Positions 39,928 through 48,384 of a DNA stretch of 64,000 nucleotides are shown in pieces. Made by a program: the position numbers and the translations under genes. How positions within the stretch are numbered: position 1 is the first letter of the stretch; every line of letters begins with the position of its first letter. This DNA comes from Sulfurimonas denitrificans DSM 1251 (GTDB taxonomy: Bacteria > Campylobacterota > Campylobacteria > Campylobacterales > Sulfurimonadaceae): the NCBI RefSeq assembly GCF_000012965.1, contig NC_007575.1, positions 2,108,001 through 2,172,000 on the forward strand, in the 5' to 3' direction. Below the pieces are notes generated by a model. The model saw only the letters and a program-made list of their open reading frames with translations, did no database searches and was not told the DNA's origin.

Positions 39928-40950
39928 TTACTCAAGTCCCATGTCATACTCTAAGTATGCTCTAGAAACATTCACTGCATTTAAAAGATCGTACAACTCT
40001 TTATCTTTAAACTCTTCGAGAGGCACTTTTTCAACTATCTCTGTACTATCTACACCATCATCTATTGCTGCTAATATTCTCTCTTTAGTTAAAGTAAAAT
40101 ATTGTACAGCTTCATCAGTTGCAGTTTTATCAATAATAAATCCATGACCAGGAACTAAAGTTGTCCAATCTTTTGAATTTATAGTTTCAAGTGCAGCAAG
40201 TTGCCCTTCAACTGAACCATCTCTATTTGATGTAATTCTTCCATTCATAACAAGGTCACCTGCAAGGATAAGCTTATTGTCTGGCATATAAAGGAAGTAA
40301 TCCTCTTCTGAATGTCCGTTACCTACTGAAACATACTCAAAATTCACACCATCCACTGTAAACTTTATAGGCTCTTTCTCTTCATACCACTTATCAACAG
40401 GAATAATCTTTGTGCCTCTGATTGCATTTTCTGCTAAAGTCATAAACATTCTCGTTTTATCACCAGCTTTATAATTCTTATTTATAGATTCAGGTCCTAC
40501 AATTTCTGCACCATGAACTTCTTTATAATAATTATTTCCTAACCAATGATCATCGTGCTCATGACTTAAAATAACTTTTGTAACTGGAAGTTTTCCAGCT
40601 ATTTTACTCATAGCTTCATATGCTTGTTTTGCATATATATATGATGGACCAGTATCCCACAATACATAGCCTGTATTGGATTTAATATAGCAAGAGTTAG
40701 ACATATCTCCAGCATTCTCTTTTGTTGGAATTTCAAGAGCTCCAAAGAAACACCATACATTTTCACTTACTTGTTTTGGTTCTAGATTGTATTGATGTTC
40801 AGCGCTCAGTGTTGCAACAGGGGCCGCTGTTTCGGTTGTAGTTTTAGTCGTAGTTGTCTCAGATTTAGTTGTATCTGAAGAGCATGCACTTATAAATGGC
40901 ATTAAGACAACAGCTGATATCATTAGTGGATTTATCATCTTTTTTAACAT
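39928..40950 (-). CDS. SoxH-like metallo-beta-lactamase-fold lipoprotein
   Basis: 340 residues. A lipoprotein signal ends ISAC (Cys22) and is followed by a Thr/Lys/Ser-rich linker. The metal-binding motif SHEHDDHWLGN (HxHxDH) lies near residue 135, further ligands in GNGHSEEDY, GDLVMNG and PGHG. This matches the SoxH-type zinc hydrolases found next to sox genes, whose precise substrate is unknown. It follows soxZ on the same strand after a 113-base gap that holds two hairpins, so it may be transcribed with, or separately from, the sox genes. Confidence 0.85.
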   Translation of the reverse strand: MLKKMINPLMISAVVLMPFISACSSDTTKSETTTTKTTTETAAPVATLSAEHQYNLEPKQVSENVWCFFGALEIPTKENAGDMSNSCYIKSNTGYVLWDTGPSYIYAKQAYEAMSKIAGKLPVTKVILSHEHDDHWLGNNYYKEVHGAEIVGPESINKNYKAGDKTRMFMTLAENAIRGTKIIPVDKWYEEKEPIKFTVDGVNFEYVSVGNGHSEEDYFLYMPDNKLILAGDLVMNGRITSNRDGSVEGQLAALETINSKDWTTLVPGHGFIIDKTATDEAVQYFTLTKERILAAIDDGVDSTEIVEKVPLEEFKDKELYDLLNAVNVSRAYLEYDMGLE

Positions 40951-40984
40951 AAGAATTCCTTGTTTTAGTTTATTCTTGGAAGAA

Positions 40985-41018
40985 TATAGCTCGTTTGTAA
41001 AAAAACAAACCAGCTATA
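40985..41018 (-). promoter_or_regulatory. Strong inverted repeat before the SoxH-like gene
   Basis: 40985-40997 and 41006-41018 are complementary at 12 of 13 positions (arms TATAGCTCGTTTG and CAAACCAGCTATA), around an A-rich 8-base loop (T-rich on the message). It lies 35 bases before the start codon of the lipoprotein. Operator or message-processing element are both possible. Confidence 0.5.
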
Positions 41019-41033
41019 CTCTATATAATTAAT

Positions 41034-41058
41034 TTTCTCCCCCTATAAAGAGGAGAAT
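41034..41058 (-). terminator. Hairpin after soxZ
   Basis: On the minus strand, TTCTCCTC pairs with GGGGAGAA (one G-U pair) six bases after the soxZ stop. No T-run follows, so it may only reduce read-through or protect the soxCDYZ message. Confidence 0.45.
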
Positions 41059-41063
41059 TAAAA

Positions 41064-41357
41064 TTACTTGATAACTACTTTATCAGTTTCAGTAGCGCCT
41101 TTGTCATCGATTGTATCAATAACAAGCTCATCACCATCTTTTGCACCTTTAAAGTTGAACATAAAGTATGGGTCTTTTGACAAGAATGGACCAGTTGAAG
41201 CTTCCCATACAACTTTTCCACCTACTTTAGCAGTTACATGTGTAATGTAGCTTTCTGCTATTTTTTTTGTTGCAGCTTCTTCTTTACCAACCATTGGGCT
41301 AGAAAGTAAAAGTTTAACTTCTGTAACGTCTTTTTTCAATTTTGCTTTAATTTTCAT
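41064..41357 (-). CDS. soxZ: Thiosulfate carrier subunit SoxZ
   Basis: 97 residues, the usual SoxZ length, without a signal peptide, since SoxZ is exported bound to SoxY. It begins KIKAKLKKDVTEVKLLLSSPM and contains the Ig-like segment YITHVTAKVGGKVVWEASTGPFLSKDPYF. It forms the SoxYZ heterodimer that carries sulfur intermediates through the Sox cycle. AAGGA precedes the ATG; soxY is 53 bases upstream. Confidence 0.96.
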   Translation of the reverse strand: MKIKAKLKKDVTEVKLLLSSPMVGKEEAATKKIAESYITHVTAKVGGKVVWEASTGPFLSKDPYFMFNFKGAKDGDELVIDTIDDKGATETDKVVIK

Positions 41358-41410
41358 AATAGTCCTTTTTTATTTAATTTTTTTATAGATATATTATTTG
41401 TGTGGTTGAA

Positions 41411-41863
41411 TCAACCTCCACATCCACCAATTGAAACTTCTACTTTTTGCATAGCTGAATATAATTTGCCATCTTTGCCTTTTGCAACGATAGTAACATT
41501 AGCAGTTTTTCTCATTTTAATTTTGGTTTGAAGATCTACAACACCACCTTCGCCTAATTCAAAAACAACAACAGCACTTCTTGGGTTTGCATCTTGAAAA
41601 AGAGCTATAGTTGTAAGCTCTAGTTTTGAAATGATACCAATTGGCACAGCGCCACCGTTTTCAGCAAGCTTTGGTGCTTTAATTTCGATATCACCTTCAA
41701 CTGTTGCTGATGTACCAAATAGAGCTTCAATAGCCTCTTTACTTGTAGCAGCTTCCCATGCTTTTGGAGCAGTTGCTCTAAAATCTGTAGCACTTAAGCT
41801 AGCAGGTAAAACTGAGGCAGCAGCAGCTACTGCACCCAAACTTAAAAATTTTCTTCTTTTCAT
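41411..41863 (-). CDS. soxY: Thiosulfate carrier subunit SoxY
   Basis: 150 residues. A twin-arginine signal (KRRKFLSLG) is followed by the SoxY domain and the C-terminal swinging arm ending GGCGG, with Cys148 as the sulfur carrier. With SoxZ it presents protein-bound sulfur to the other Sox enzymes in the periplasm. This is a second-type soxYZ pair placed with soxCD rather than with soxXAB, which are not in the window; two separate sox clusters are known in Sulfurimonas. Confidence 0.96.
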   Translation of the reverse strand: MKRRKFLSLGAVAAAASVLPASLSATDFRATAPKAWEAATSKEAIEALFGTSATVEGDIEIKAPKLAENGGAVPIGIISKLELTTIALFQDANPRSAVVVFELGEGGVVDLQTKIKMRKTANVTIVAKGKDGKLYSAMQKVEVSIGGCGG

Positions 41864-41904
41864 TTCTTGTCCTTTATATTAATGTTAGTAGAGCCTAGCA
41901 AGTA

Positions 41905-43053
41905 CTACTTACTAGATTCTACCATAAATTTAACAACATCTTTGACTTGGTCGTCACTTAAATCCATAGCGCCACCCTTTGGAGGCATACCGCCAATACC
42001 ATTGATTGCATTGTTATTTACCATGTTTATACCTTGCTCTAATACGGTTGCCCAAGCATTCTTGTCTCCAAGCGCAGGTGCACCCATAGTGTCAGTTTTG
42101 TGGCAAACTGCACATGATTTTTCATATATCTTTTGAGCCTCTGACACTGGTCCACTTGCGCTTTCTGGTGGAAGATCTCTTAGAGTAGAGTAAGCAGGTA
42201 CTACCGCAGTTATCTCGTTTCCTATTGTTGCTACACTCTCTTTTCCACAGTTAGTCATACAACGTACTCCAACTGCACCAAAGTTCTTAGGATCTTTGTA
42301 GAATGCTTTAACATTTTCTACACCATTTGGTCCATCAATATTTGGATAAAATCCATCACGATTTGGCATAACTATCTTTTTGAAGTTATCTTGATTTAAC
42401 TCTTCAATATCTTCACCATCTATTTTAACACCATTTTCTTTTAGCAAGTAAGCCGTCATAGCATACATCTGATCTGGTGTATAACTTTTTGGGTTTGCAT
42501 ATGGCATTGCATCACGAATATACCAAATCAACGTACTAGCTTGTGGCCAATATGAACCAATTGTTCTATTTGGAGCATCTTTGCCAGGGCAAGTTCTTTG
42601 GTTTGATAATGATTTTAAAGAACCACCCGTTAGAGTTGGGTAACCTTTACCGCCTGCACCAAACTCACCATGACAAACAGCACAATCTTTATCATAAAGT
42701 GCTTCACCATCATCAACAGTACCGCTACCAACTGGTAAGCCCGTACCATCTGGCATAATATCTGTATCCCATGCTTTTAGCTCATTTGGAGTTGGTGTTC
42801 TACCAAAGTTTACACCAGTTGTAGCTTGGTCATTAACAGCATACGCAGCATACATACCATTTTCTCTTTTGTATGTAACACCACCATCAAGAGCGTCTTT
42901 TGTTGGATTATACATACCATTTGCTGCTGAGCTTACTTTTGCTGATGAGTTTCCAGCAGAAGCATTTGAACCTAAACAACCTGTGAAAAACAGAGCACTG
43001 CTTGCAACCACAGAAACCCCTAAAATAATTAATTTATTATTTAATTTAATCAT
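41905..43053 (-). CDS. soxD: SoxD, dihaem cytochrome c of sulfane dehydrogenase
   Basis: 382 residues with two CXXCH haem sites, CAVCH at 124-128 and CAVCH at 314-318, each in a cytochrome c domain with later Met ligands (for example GGMPPKGG). It accepts electrons from the molybdenum subunit SoxC. The N terminus reads as a lipoprotein signal ending FTGC (Cys26) followed by a Ser/Ala/Gly linker, so it is probably anchored to a membrane. SoxD is otherwise usually a soluble periplasmic protein. The start lies 12 bases after the soxC stop. Confidence 0.92.
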   Translation of the reverse strand: MIKLNNKLIILGVSVVASSALFFTGCLGSNASAGNSSAKVSSAANGMYNPTKDALDGGVTYKRENGMYAAYAVNDQATTGVNFGRTPTPNELKAWDTDIMPDGTGLPVGSGTVDDGEALYDKDCAVCHGEFGAGGKGYPTLTGGSLKSLSNQRTCPGKDAPNRTIGSYWPQASTLIWYIRDAMPYANPKSYTPDQMYAMTAYLLKENGVKIDGEDIEELNQDNFKKIVMPNRDGFYPNIDGPNGVENVKAFYKDPKNFGAVGVRCMTNCGKESVATIGNEITAVVPAYSTLRDLPPESASGPVSEAQKIYEKSCAVCHKTDTMGAPALGDKNAWATVLEQGINMVNNNAINGIGGMPPKGGAMDLSDDQVKDVVKFMVESSK

Positions 43054-43065
43054 AATCTACTCCCC

Positions 43066-44403
43066 TTACTTTGGACAATTGTCTGTTCTAACTTGAACAT
43101 TATGAACTGAACCATCTTGTCTAACTTCCCAAGTACAAATTGAGTTTCTATGATAAACACCCTCTACCCCGATAATCTCTTTCTCTTGAGTTACTGATGG
43201 CTGAACATATCCAGCATCATCCATTGCACGAGATTGGAGCAATAGAGGTTTTCCTTCATATTTGTACATGTAAGAGAATCTTGTCCATGATTTTGGAAGA
43301 ACTAATCCTTTTAGTTTTGCTTCAACATAGTTGTCTCCGCCATCAAAAGAGATATCTACTGCAGTAATAGTTCCATGTCCACTCCACGCAATACCTTCAA
43401 TCTCTACCACATCACCTTTTTTAAGTTCTGTCCATGGTTTTTCAGGACATGGTTTTGTAATAATTGAGTTTACTTCTAACGGATAGAAATGTTGTATCGC
43501 TTTACCGCTTGCAGTAAGTACTGTATATTTAGAAGTCTCTTCTTTACAGTACCAAGGTTCTGCTCCAAATTCTAAACGCTTTAGCCACTTAACACATAAG
43601 TTTGCTTCCCAACCTGGTAGCATTAGACGAACAGGATAACCTTGCTCTGGTCTAAGTGCCTCACCATTTTGAGCCCAAACAACCATTGCATCATCTAAAA
43701 CTTTTTCAACAGGAACTGTTCTGCTCATCTCTGAACCGTCAGATCCTTCAGCTAGCATCCACTTTGCAGTAGGTTTTAGACCGATTTCATCAAGAATAGT
43801 TTTAAGACGAACTCCCGTCCACTCAGCATTACTCATCATACCTTTTACAAATTGTAAAGAGTTAAATTGAGGACCTTTCCACTCAGCAGCACCATTGGCA
43901 GGGCACTCTAGAAAAAGAATTCTACTCTCAGCTGGATATTTTTTCAACTGTTCTAGAGTTAAAACGATTGGCTTATCAACCAGTCCATGAATCATTAATC
44001 TAAATTTATTTGGATCTACATGAGCCACACCATTGTGTGTTCTTGTAAAGTGCAAACCATTTGGAGTAATTATTCCCTCTGATTCATGAATAGGAGTCAT
44101 TGACACCGCAGCATGCATATCTCCAGCTGAAGAAAGAAGACTTGAAGTTCTTCTTACAACGTTATGCTCATACTTTGATGGTATACCATATGGATGCTTA
44201 TTAAGCTCATCACCTAATGATGTCCCCCACTCCACATGATGAACTATATTTTCATCGTCTGCTGACAATTTTACTGGTGCTAAAATATTAGCAGCGGCAA
44301 TTGCACTCACAGAATACGCAGCAGTTTTTTTGAAGAAATCTCTTCTGCCAGACTGCTCTATATTTGTAGTAGTTTCTAAATTGTTTTCAGAAATATTACT
44401 CAT
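43066..44403 (-). CDS. soxC: SoxC, molybdenum subunit of sulfane dehydrogenase
   Basis: 445 residues. A twin-arginine signal (GRRDFFKK, Arg20-Arg21) precedes the sulfite oxidase-type molybdopterin domain, with the Mo-ligating cysteine in FLECPANG (Cys167) and the region GYPVRLMLPGWEANLCVKW. The C-terminal dimerisation domain follows. With SoxD it oxidises the sulfane sulfur bound to SoxY, removing six electrons, so its presence allows complete oxidation of thiosulfate to sulfate without sulfur globules. First gene of soxCDYZ, with a strong promoter upstream. Confidence 0.95.
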   Translation of the reverse strand: MSNISENNLETTTNIEQSGRRDFFKKTAAYSVSAIAAANILAPVKLSADDENIVHHVEWGTSLGDELNKHPYGIPSKYEHNVVRRTSSLLSSAGDMHAAVSMTPIHESEGIITPNGLHFTRTHNGVAHVDPNKFRLMIHGLVDKPIVLTLEQLKKYPAESRILFLECPANGAAEWKGPQFNSLQFVKGMMSNAEWTGVRLKTILDEIGLKPTAKWMLAEGSDGSEMSRTVPVEKVLDDAMVVWAQNGEALRPEQGYPVRLMLPGWEANLCVKWLKRLEFGAEPWYCKEETSKYTVLTASGKAIQHFYPLEVNSIITKPCPEKPWTELKKGDVVEIEGIAWSGHGTITAVDISFDGGDNYVEAKLKGLVLPKSWTRFSYMYKYEGKPLLLQSRAMDDAGYVQPSVTQEKEIIGVEGVYHRNSICTWEVRQDGSVHNVQVRTDNCPK

Positions 44404-44503
44404 TTATATCTACCTCCCTCTCTCTTTAATCTTGTAGATTTTGATAGTATGCAAAGCACACATGGTACAAATTCATATGCATATTACAAAATGCAAGACG
44501 GAG

Positions 44504-44533
44504 ATTATATATGAAATTAAATTGAATTGTCAA
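44504..44533 (-). promoter_or_regulatory. Strong promoter of the soxCDYZ operon
   Basis: On the minus strand, TTGACA (44533-44528), an 18-base spacer and TATAAT (44509-44504). Both hexamers are perfect. The start of transcription would be near 44497, leaving a leader of about 94 bases. Confidence 0.8.
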
Positions 44534-44544
44534 GGCATCATACT

Positions 44545-44572
44545 AAAAATGTAATAATTTTATTACATTTTT
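44545..44572. promoter_or_regulatory. 12-bp palindrome upstream of the soxC promoter
   Basis: AAAAATGTAATA (44545-44556) and TATTACATTTTT (44561-44572) are perfectly complementary around ATTT. The centre is about 61 bases before the predicted soxC transcription start, a classical class I activator position. It could also serve the divergent MOSC gene. Not a match to FNR or CRP consensus. Confidence 0.65.
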
Positions 44573-44684
44573 ATATTTATACACAATTAGTTACTTTTAT
44601 GAGATTTTTAGCACTATTTACAGCGCTATTTTATATAACAAAAAATATGATACCATTTCGAACAAATAACTGAGGGTACTTTGA

Positions 44685-45131
44685 ATGTTAAGCAAAAAAG
44701 TTGGGAAAGTATTACATCTTTTTATATCAAAATCGGGAATATCTCAAAGATTTGAGCAAGAGAAGATAACCTTAGATAAGCTTGGCGTAAATGAAGATAA
44801 ATTTTATACCAAAAACCCTCAAAGATCAGTTTTAATCTCTTCAATAGACAGTTACACTCTTCTTAAAAACTATAATATAGAAATCCCTTTTGGCTATTTA
44901 GGCGAAAATATCTTGCTTGATTACAATCCTTATGCTCTTGAGGTAGGAACTCTGCTAAAAATCGGAGGCTCTACTTTAGAGATTACTCAGCACTGCACCA
45001 TCTGTAATCATCTCGCTGTTATAGATGTAAAAATTCCTACTCTCTTAAAAAATGATAGAGGAATTTTTGCAAGAGTTGTTGAAGATGGAGATATAGAAAT
45101 GGCAGATGAAGTTTATCTCTTAGATGTATAG
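44685..45131 (+). CDS. MOSC-domain protein
   Basis: 148 residues forming a single MOSC (molybdenum cofactor sulfurase C-terminal) domain: DKFYTKNPQRSVLISS and the ALEVGTLLKIGGSTLEITQHCTICNHL segment, where the cysteines sit at the expected site. MOSC proteins bind or transfer sulfur to molybdenum cofactor. It is divergent from soxC, itself a molybdenum enzyme, though SoxC-type cofactor needs no terminal sulfur, so a functional link is only suggested. Its end overlaps convergent bioC-like by 19 bases. Confidence 0.85.
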   Translation: MLSKKVGKVLHLFISKSGISQRFEQEKITLDKLGVNEDKFYTKNPQRSVLISSIDSYTLLKNYNIEIPFGYLGENILLDYNPYALEVGTLLKIGGSTLEITQHCTICNHLAVIDVKIPTLLKNDRGIFARVVEDGDIEMADEVYLLDV

Positions 45132-45805
45132 ATAAAAGCTACTTCAAACTCTAGATAATTTAGTGGATAATCTCTTAAGAGTTTTTTGCTCTCTTTATAG
45201 TTTAATACTTTTCTAGACCCACTTACACCACTTTTTTTAATATACTTAAAAATATCTCTTGTTGATTCAAATTCTAGTTTATAGTTTTGTACTTCAAAAT
45301 TTGCATCAAAATATTTTTCTTGAAGCTCTTTAATCTCATTAGCGCTCTTAAGTATTGAGCTAATTGAGGCTGTTTCATTTATGCTCTTAAAAGTTCCAGC
45401 TGTAAAAATAGCTAAGGCTATAGGTGCCTTTAGCCCTTTTATCTTACTAAAAATCCTCTCTAAATCATCTGCCCACTGCAGAGCTGATGCTGAGAAAACA
45501 AAATCAAAACTACATGTAAGCATATTATCAAAGAGTTCATCTTTGTTAAAGTCCGTATATAGAAGCTCTATTTTTGGAGATTTTGGATGCAACTCTAGCA
45601 TCCCTTTTGCAAAATCAACTCCACAAAAAAACTCATAATCCCAATCTATTGCGCTAAGAAGTGCTCCGCTTCCACATCCGATGTCTAAAATCTTTTTGGG
45701 TTTTGACTCTACATGTAAGAGAAGTTTCTCTATAACTATATTTTGAATAATGTTATAACTTCCATACTCTAGAGCATGTTTGGAAAATTCGGAGCTTATA
45801 TTCAT
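45113..45805 (-). CDS. BioC-like SAM-dependent methyltransferase
   Basis: 230 residues from the ATG giving MNISSEFSKHALEYGSYN, which forms an ATGA overlap with the permease stop. The SAM motif ILDIGCGSGALL lies near residue 40 and FSASALQWADD near 105, as in BioC (malonyl-ACP O-methyltransferase, early biotin synthesis); the N-terminal F..hA..Y pattern is also shared. The placement downstream of zinc transport genes is unusual, and no other bio gene is nearby, so ubiquinone/other small-molecule methyltransferase remains possible. Confidence 0.72.
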   Translation of the reverse strand: MNISSEFSKHALEYGSYNIIQNIVIEKLLLHVESKPKKILDIGCGSGALLSAIDWDYEFFCGVDFAKGMLELHPKSPKIELLYTDFNKDELFDNMLTCSFDFVFSASALQWADDLERIFSKIKGLKAPIALAIFTAGTFKSINETASISSILKSANEIKELQEKYFDANFEVQNYKLEFESTRDIFKYIKKSGVSGSRKVLNYKESKKLLRDYPLNYLEFEVAFIYTSKR

Positions 45806-46611
45806 TTTCTGTTTATAATTAAAGAGAGTATAAATATAAAAAGCACGCACACAACTATTGTTGCACCTGAGGGAAGTGAGAAATAAAACGACAGAGTCAT
45901 TCCAGCGACTACGCTAAAGAGAGCAATTACAAGAGAGAGCAGAACTGTCTTTAAAAATCCTACTCTAAATTGAAGAGCGGCGATAGTCGGAATAATCATC
46001 AGCGCACTGATAAGAAGACTTCCAACAATCCTAATTGAGAGTGCAATAATAATTGCTACAACACTAACAAGTAAAAAATTTAGAAAATTCACTTTTACAC
46101 CACTTGTTTTTGCAACCTCTTCATCATAAGCGATAAAATAGAATTCTTTTGAGAAAAGCAAAAGAGTGACCAAGGAGATAGCTCCAAAGATGGATATTAC
46201 AACTATATCTTCACTGCTAACCGAGAGAATCGAGCCAAATAAGTATGAAAACAGAGAGTTATTAAAAGCTCCTCCAAGCGAGACAATTATTATGGCAAGG
46301 GAGAGTGAGCCAGAGAGTAAAATAGCAAGAATTGCATCACTGTAAATAGAAAATGCACTTCTTAAGTACTCAATGAGCCAAGCTGAAAAGAGTGCAAAAA
46401 GCACAGCCATCCAAAGAGGATTGTACTCCGCTACAAGCCCAATAGCAACTCCCAAAAGAGCTGAATGAGCTAATGTTTCACCAATTAACGAGTAGCGTCT
46501 CAACACTATAAAAGTACCACTAATCGAAGCTAAGATAGCAATAATAATCCCCGCTATAAAAGCTCTTTGCATAAAATCATACTCAAACATCTCAAACATC
46601 TTAGTGCTCAT
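45802..46611 (-). CDS. znuB: Zinc/metal ABC transporter permease (ZnuB type)
   Basis: About 269 residues with eight hydrophobic segments and the family motif YSLIGETLAHSALLGVAIG near residue 40. I set the start at MSTKMFEMFEYDF, overlapping the ATPase gene end; an ATG four codons later is equally possible, and longer versions lack a binding site. It forms the membrane channel for metal import with the ATPase and binding protein upstream. Confidence 0.88.
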   Translation of the reverse strand: MSTKMFEMFEYDFMQRAFIAGIIIAILASISGTFIVLRRYSLIGETLAHSALLGVAIGLVAEYNPLWMAVLFALFSAWLIEYLRSAFSIYSDAILAILLSGSLSLAIIIVSLGGAFNNSLFSYLFGSILSVSSEDIVVISIFGAISLVTLLLFSKEFYFIAYDEEVAKTSGVKVNFLNFLLVSVVAIIIALSIRIVGSLLISALMIIPTIAALQFRVGFLKTVLLSLVIALFSVVAGMTLSFYFSLPSGATIVVCVLFIFILSLIINRK

Positions 46612-47365
46612 GCTTATGATTATGAAGCAGATGTGCATCAATTCCATAAAGAGAACTCATCTCTTCACAGCTAAGCGTCTGTTTTGGGTTATTGCAGATA
46701 ATAGCTTTTTGGTTTATAGTAAAGAGCCTTGCTATATCATCTGCTATTACACCTATATCATGTGTTATAAAAACTATGGTAATCCCATCTTCTTTGTTTA
46801 ACTTACTCAAAAGCGCATAGAATCTTTTTTGTGAAGCTACATCAACACCTGTGTTTGGCTCATCTAAAATCAATATCTCTGGTTTTGAAGCAAGAGCACG
46901 TGCAATCATTACTCGCTGTCTCTGCCCACCAGAGAGAGTTCCTACCATTTTTTCAGCCAAATCTAAAATATCCATCTTCGCCATTGCATCGTGAACTAAC
47001 TCTTTATCCTCTTTGCTAAGTGGTGAGAAGAGTTTTCTTTGAGAAGTTCTGCCCATATTTACAATATCTAATACACTTGCAGGAAAAGAGCTATCTACAT
47101 GTGAAGCACGTTGTGGAACATAGCCTATTTTATGCCACTCTTTAAAGTCTGTTAGTTTTTTCCCATAAATTTTTACTTCGCCACTTGTAGGAGTTTCAAG
47201 TCCTAAGAGCATTCTTATTAGAGTTGTTTTGCCTCCTCCATTTGGTCCAATTATGGCTATATACTCTGAGGAGAAAATTTCAAAAGAGATATTTGATAGG
47301 ATTGTCTGCTCTTTTACAACAAAACTCAAATTTTTTATATCAAAAATTGGAACGCTAAATTTCAT
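46601..47365 (-). CDS. znuC: Zinc/metal ABC transporter ATPase (ZnuC type)
   Basis: 254 residues with Walker A GPNGGGKTT, signature LSGGQRQRVMIARA and Walker B ILILDEPNTGVD. The start MKFSVPIF forms an ATGA overlap with the znuA stop. The C terminus is histidine-rich (HLLHNHKHEH), which suits a zinc system. It drives import with ZnuB. Confidence 0.9.
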   Translation of the reverse strand: MKFSVPIFDIKNLSFVVKEQTILSNISFEIFSSEYIAIIGPNGGGKTTLIRMLLGLETPTSGEVKIYGKKLTDFKEWHKIGYVPQRASHVDSSFPASVLDIVNMGRTSQRKLFSPLSKEDKELVHDAMAKMDILDLAEKMVGTLSGGQRQRVMIARALASKPEILILDEPNTGVDVASQKRFYALLSKLNKEDGITIVFITHDIGVIADDIARLFTINQKAIICNNPKQTLSCEEMSSLYGIDAHLLHNHKHEH

Positions 47366-48276
47366 TTGCACTCAAGAGCGGTAGATATCTTCTCTAAGTT
47401 TATTCTCATAATATCTTCATATCCAAGATTTTGTTTCGCTTCATCAGCTGTTATATTGCCAAGAGGTTGAAGAACATCTGCATTTACATTTGCCTCTTTT
47501 GCAATAGCTTTTATAGCTTTTTGGCTTGCAAATTTCTCAAAAAAGATAACTTTTACTTTATGCTCTTTTATAAATTTTATCAGCTTTATCATATCTTTTG
47601 CGCTCGGTTCTGCTTCTGGTGAGAGCCCGCTTAGGGCTTGCGTGTAAAAATTATATCTATTTGCAAGGTATGAAAAAGCGTTATGATTTACAATAATAGT
47701 ATCTAGTTTACACTCTTTTAAATTAGCTCTATATGAAGCATCTAAGTTTTGAAGCATTGCTACATAAGTGTCTCCATTTTTTATATATAAATCTCTGTTT
47801 TTTGGGAAAAGAGAAATTAGCTCTTTTACTATCTGCTGTGTTGCTAATATCATATTTTGTGGGTCTTGCCAGTAGTGCGGATCAGCTCCATGTTCTGAGT
47901 GGTTATGTCCATGTTTATCATGCTCATCATGCAAAAGCTCTCTTAGCTCTACAAAATTGCTGATGTCAAGCGCTCTGTTTTTAAACTCAAAACCTTTTAT
48001 CCACGGTTCCAACCCAGCACCACTATATAAAACAAGAGCACTTTTTGATATTTTTGCCATCTGTTTTGGAGATGGCTCATAACTATGTGCATCTACTCCA
48101 AAAGGCATAATCATAAAGACTTCGGCACTATCTGCTGCAATATTTTTTGCTATATCATAGAGCGAAAATGTACTAGCTGCAATAGTTGGCTTTTGATTTA
48201 TTTCATCTGCTTGAAGTGGCATTAAGAAGATTACTGCTGAGAATAGTGTTGTTAAAATTGTCTCTCTTAAATTCAT
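47362..48276 (-). CDS. znuA: Zinc/metal ABC transporter binding protein (ZnuA type)
   Basis: 304 residues with a signal peptide (about 1-23) and the cluster A-I metal-binding fold: IMPFGVDAHSYEPSPKQ supplies the first histidine, and HNAFSYLANRY the third. A histidine-rich loop (about 116-131, HDEHDKHGHNHSEHG) points to zinc rather than manganese. First gene of znuACB-methyltransferase; a minus-strand TATAAT lies at 48300-48305. I see no clear Zur box. Confidence 0.9.
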   Translation of the reverse strand: MNLRETILTTLFSAVIFLMPLQADEINQKPTIAASTFSLYDIAKNIAADSAEVFMIMPFGVDAHSYEPSPKQMAKISKSALVLYSGAGLEPWIKGFEFKNRALDISNFVELRELLHDEHDKHGHNHSEHGADPHYWQDPQNMILATQQIVKELISLFPKNRDLYIKNGDTYVAMLQNLDASYRANLKECKLDTIIVNHNAFSYLANRYNFYTQALSGLSPEAEPSAKDMIKLIKFIKEHKVKVIFFEKFASQKAIKAIAKEANVNADVLQPLGNITADEAKQNLGYEDIMRINLEKISTALECK

Positions 48277-48299
48277 AAATATCCCTAAAAATTTTTGAA

Positions 48300-48341
48300 A
48301 TTATAGCTTATTTTACAAAAATTAATTTTTTTGGGTATAAT
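48300..48341. promoter_or_regulatory. Divergent znuA and secG promoters
   Basis: A minus-strand TATAAT at 48300-48305 serves znuA; a plus-strand TATAAT at 48336-48341, preceded by a T-run and GGG (an epsilonproteobacterial-style promoter without -35), serves secG. Confidence 0.6.
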
Positions 48342-48384
48342 TCGCCACTTTTAACATAGGGACAATCCCCTACAAGGATATATA

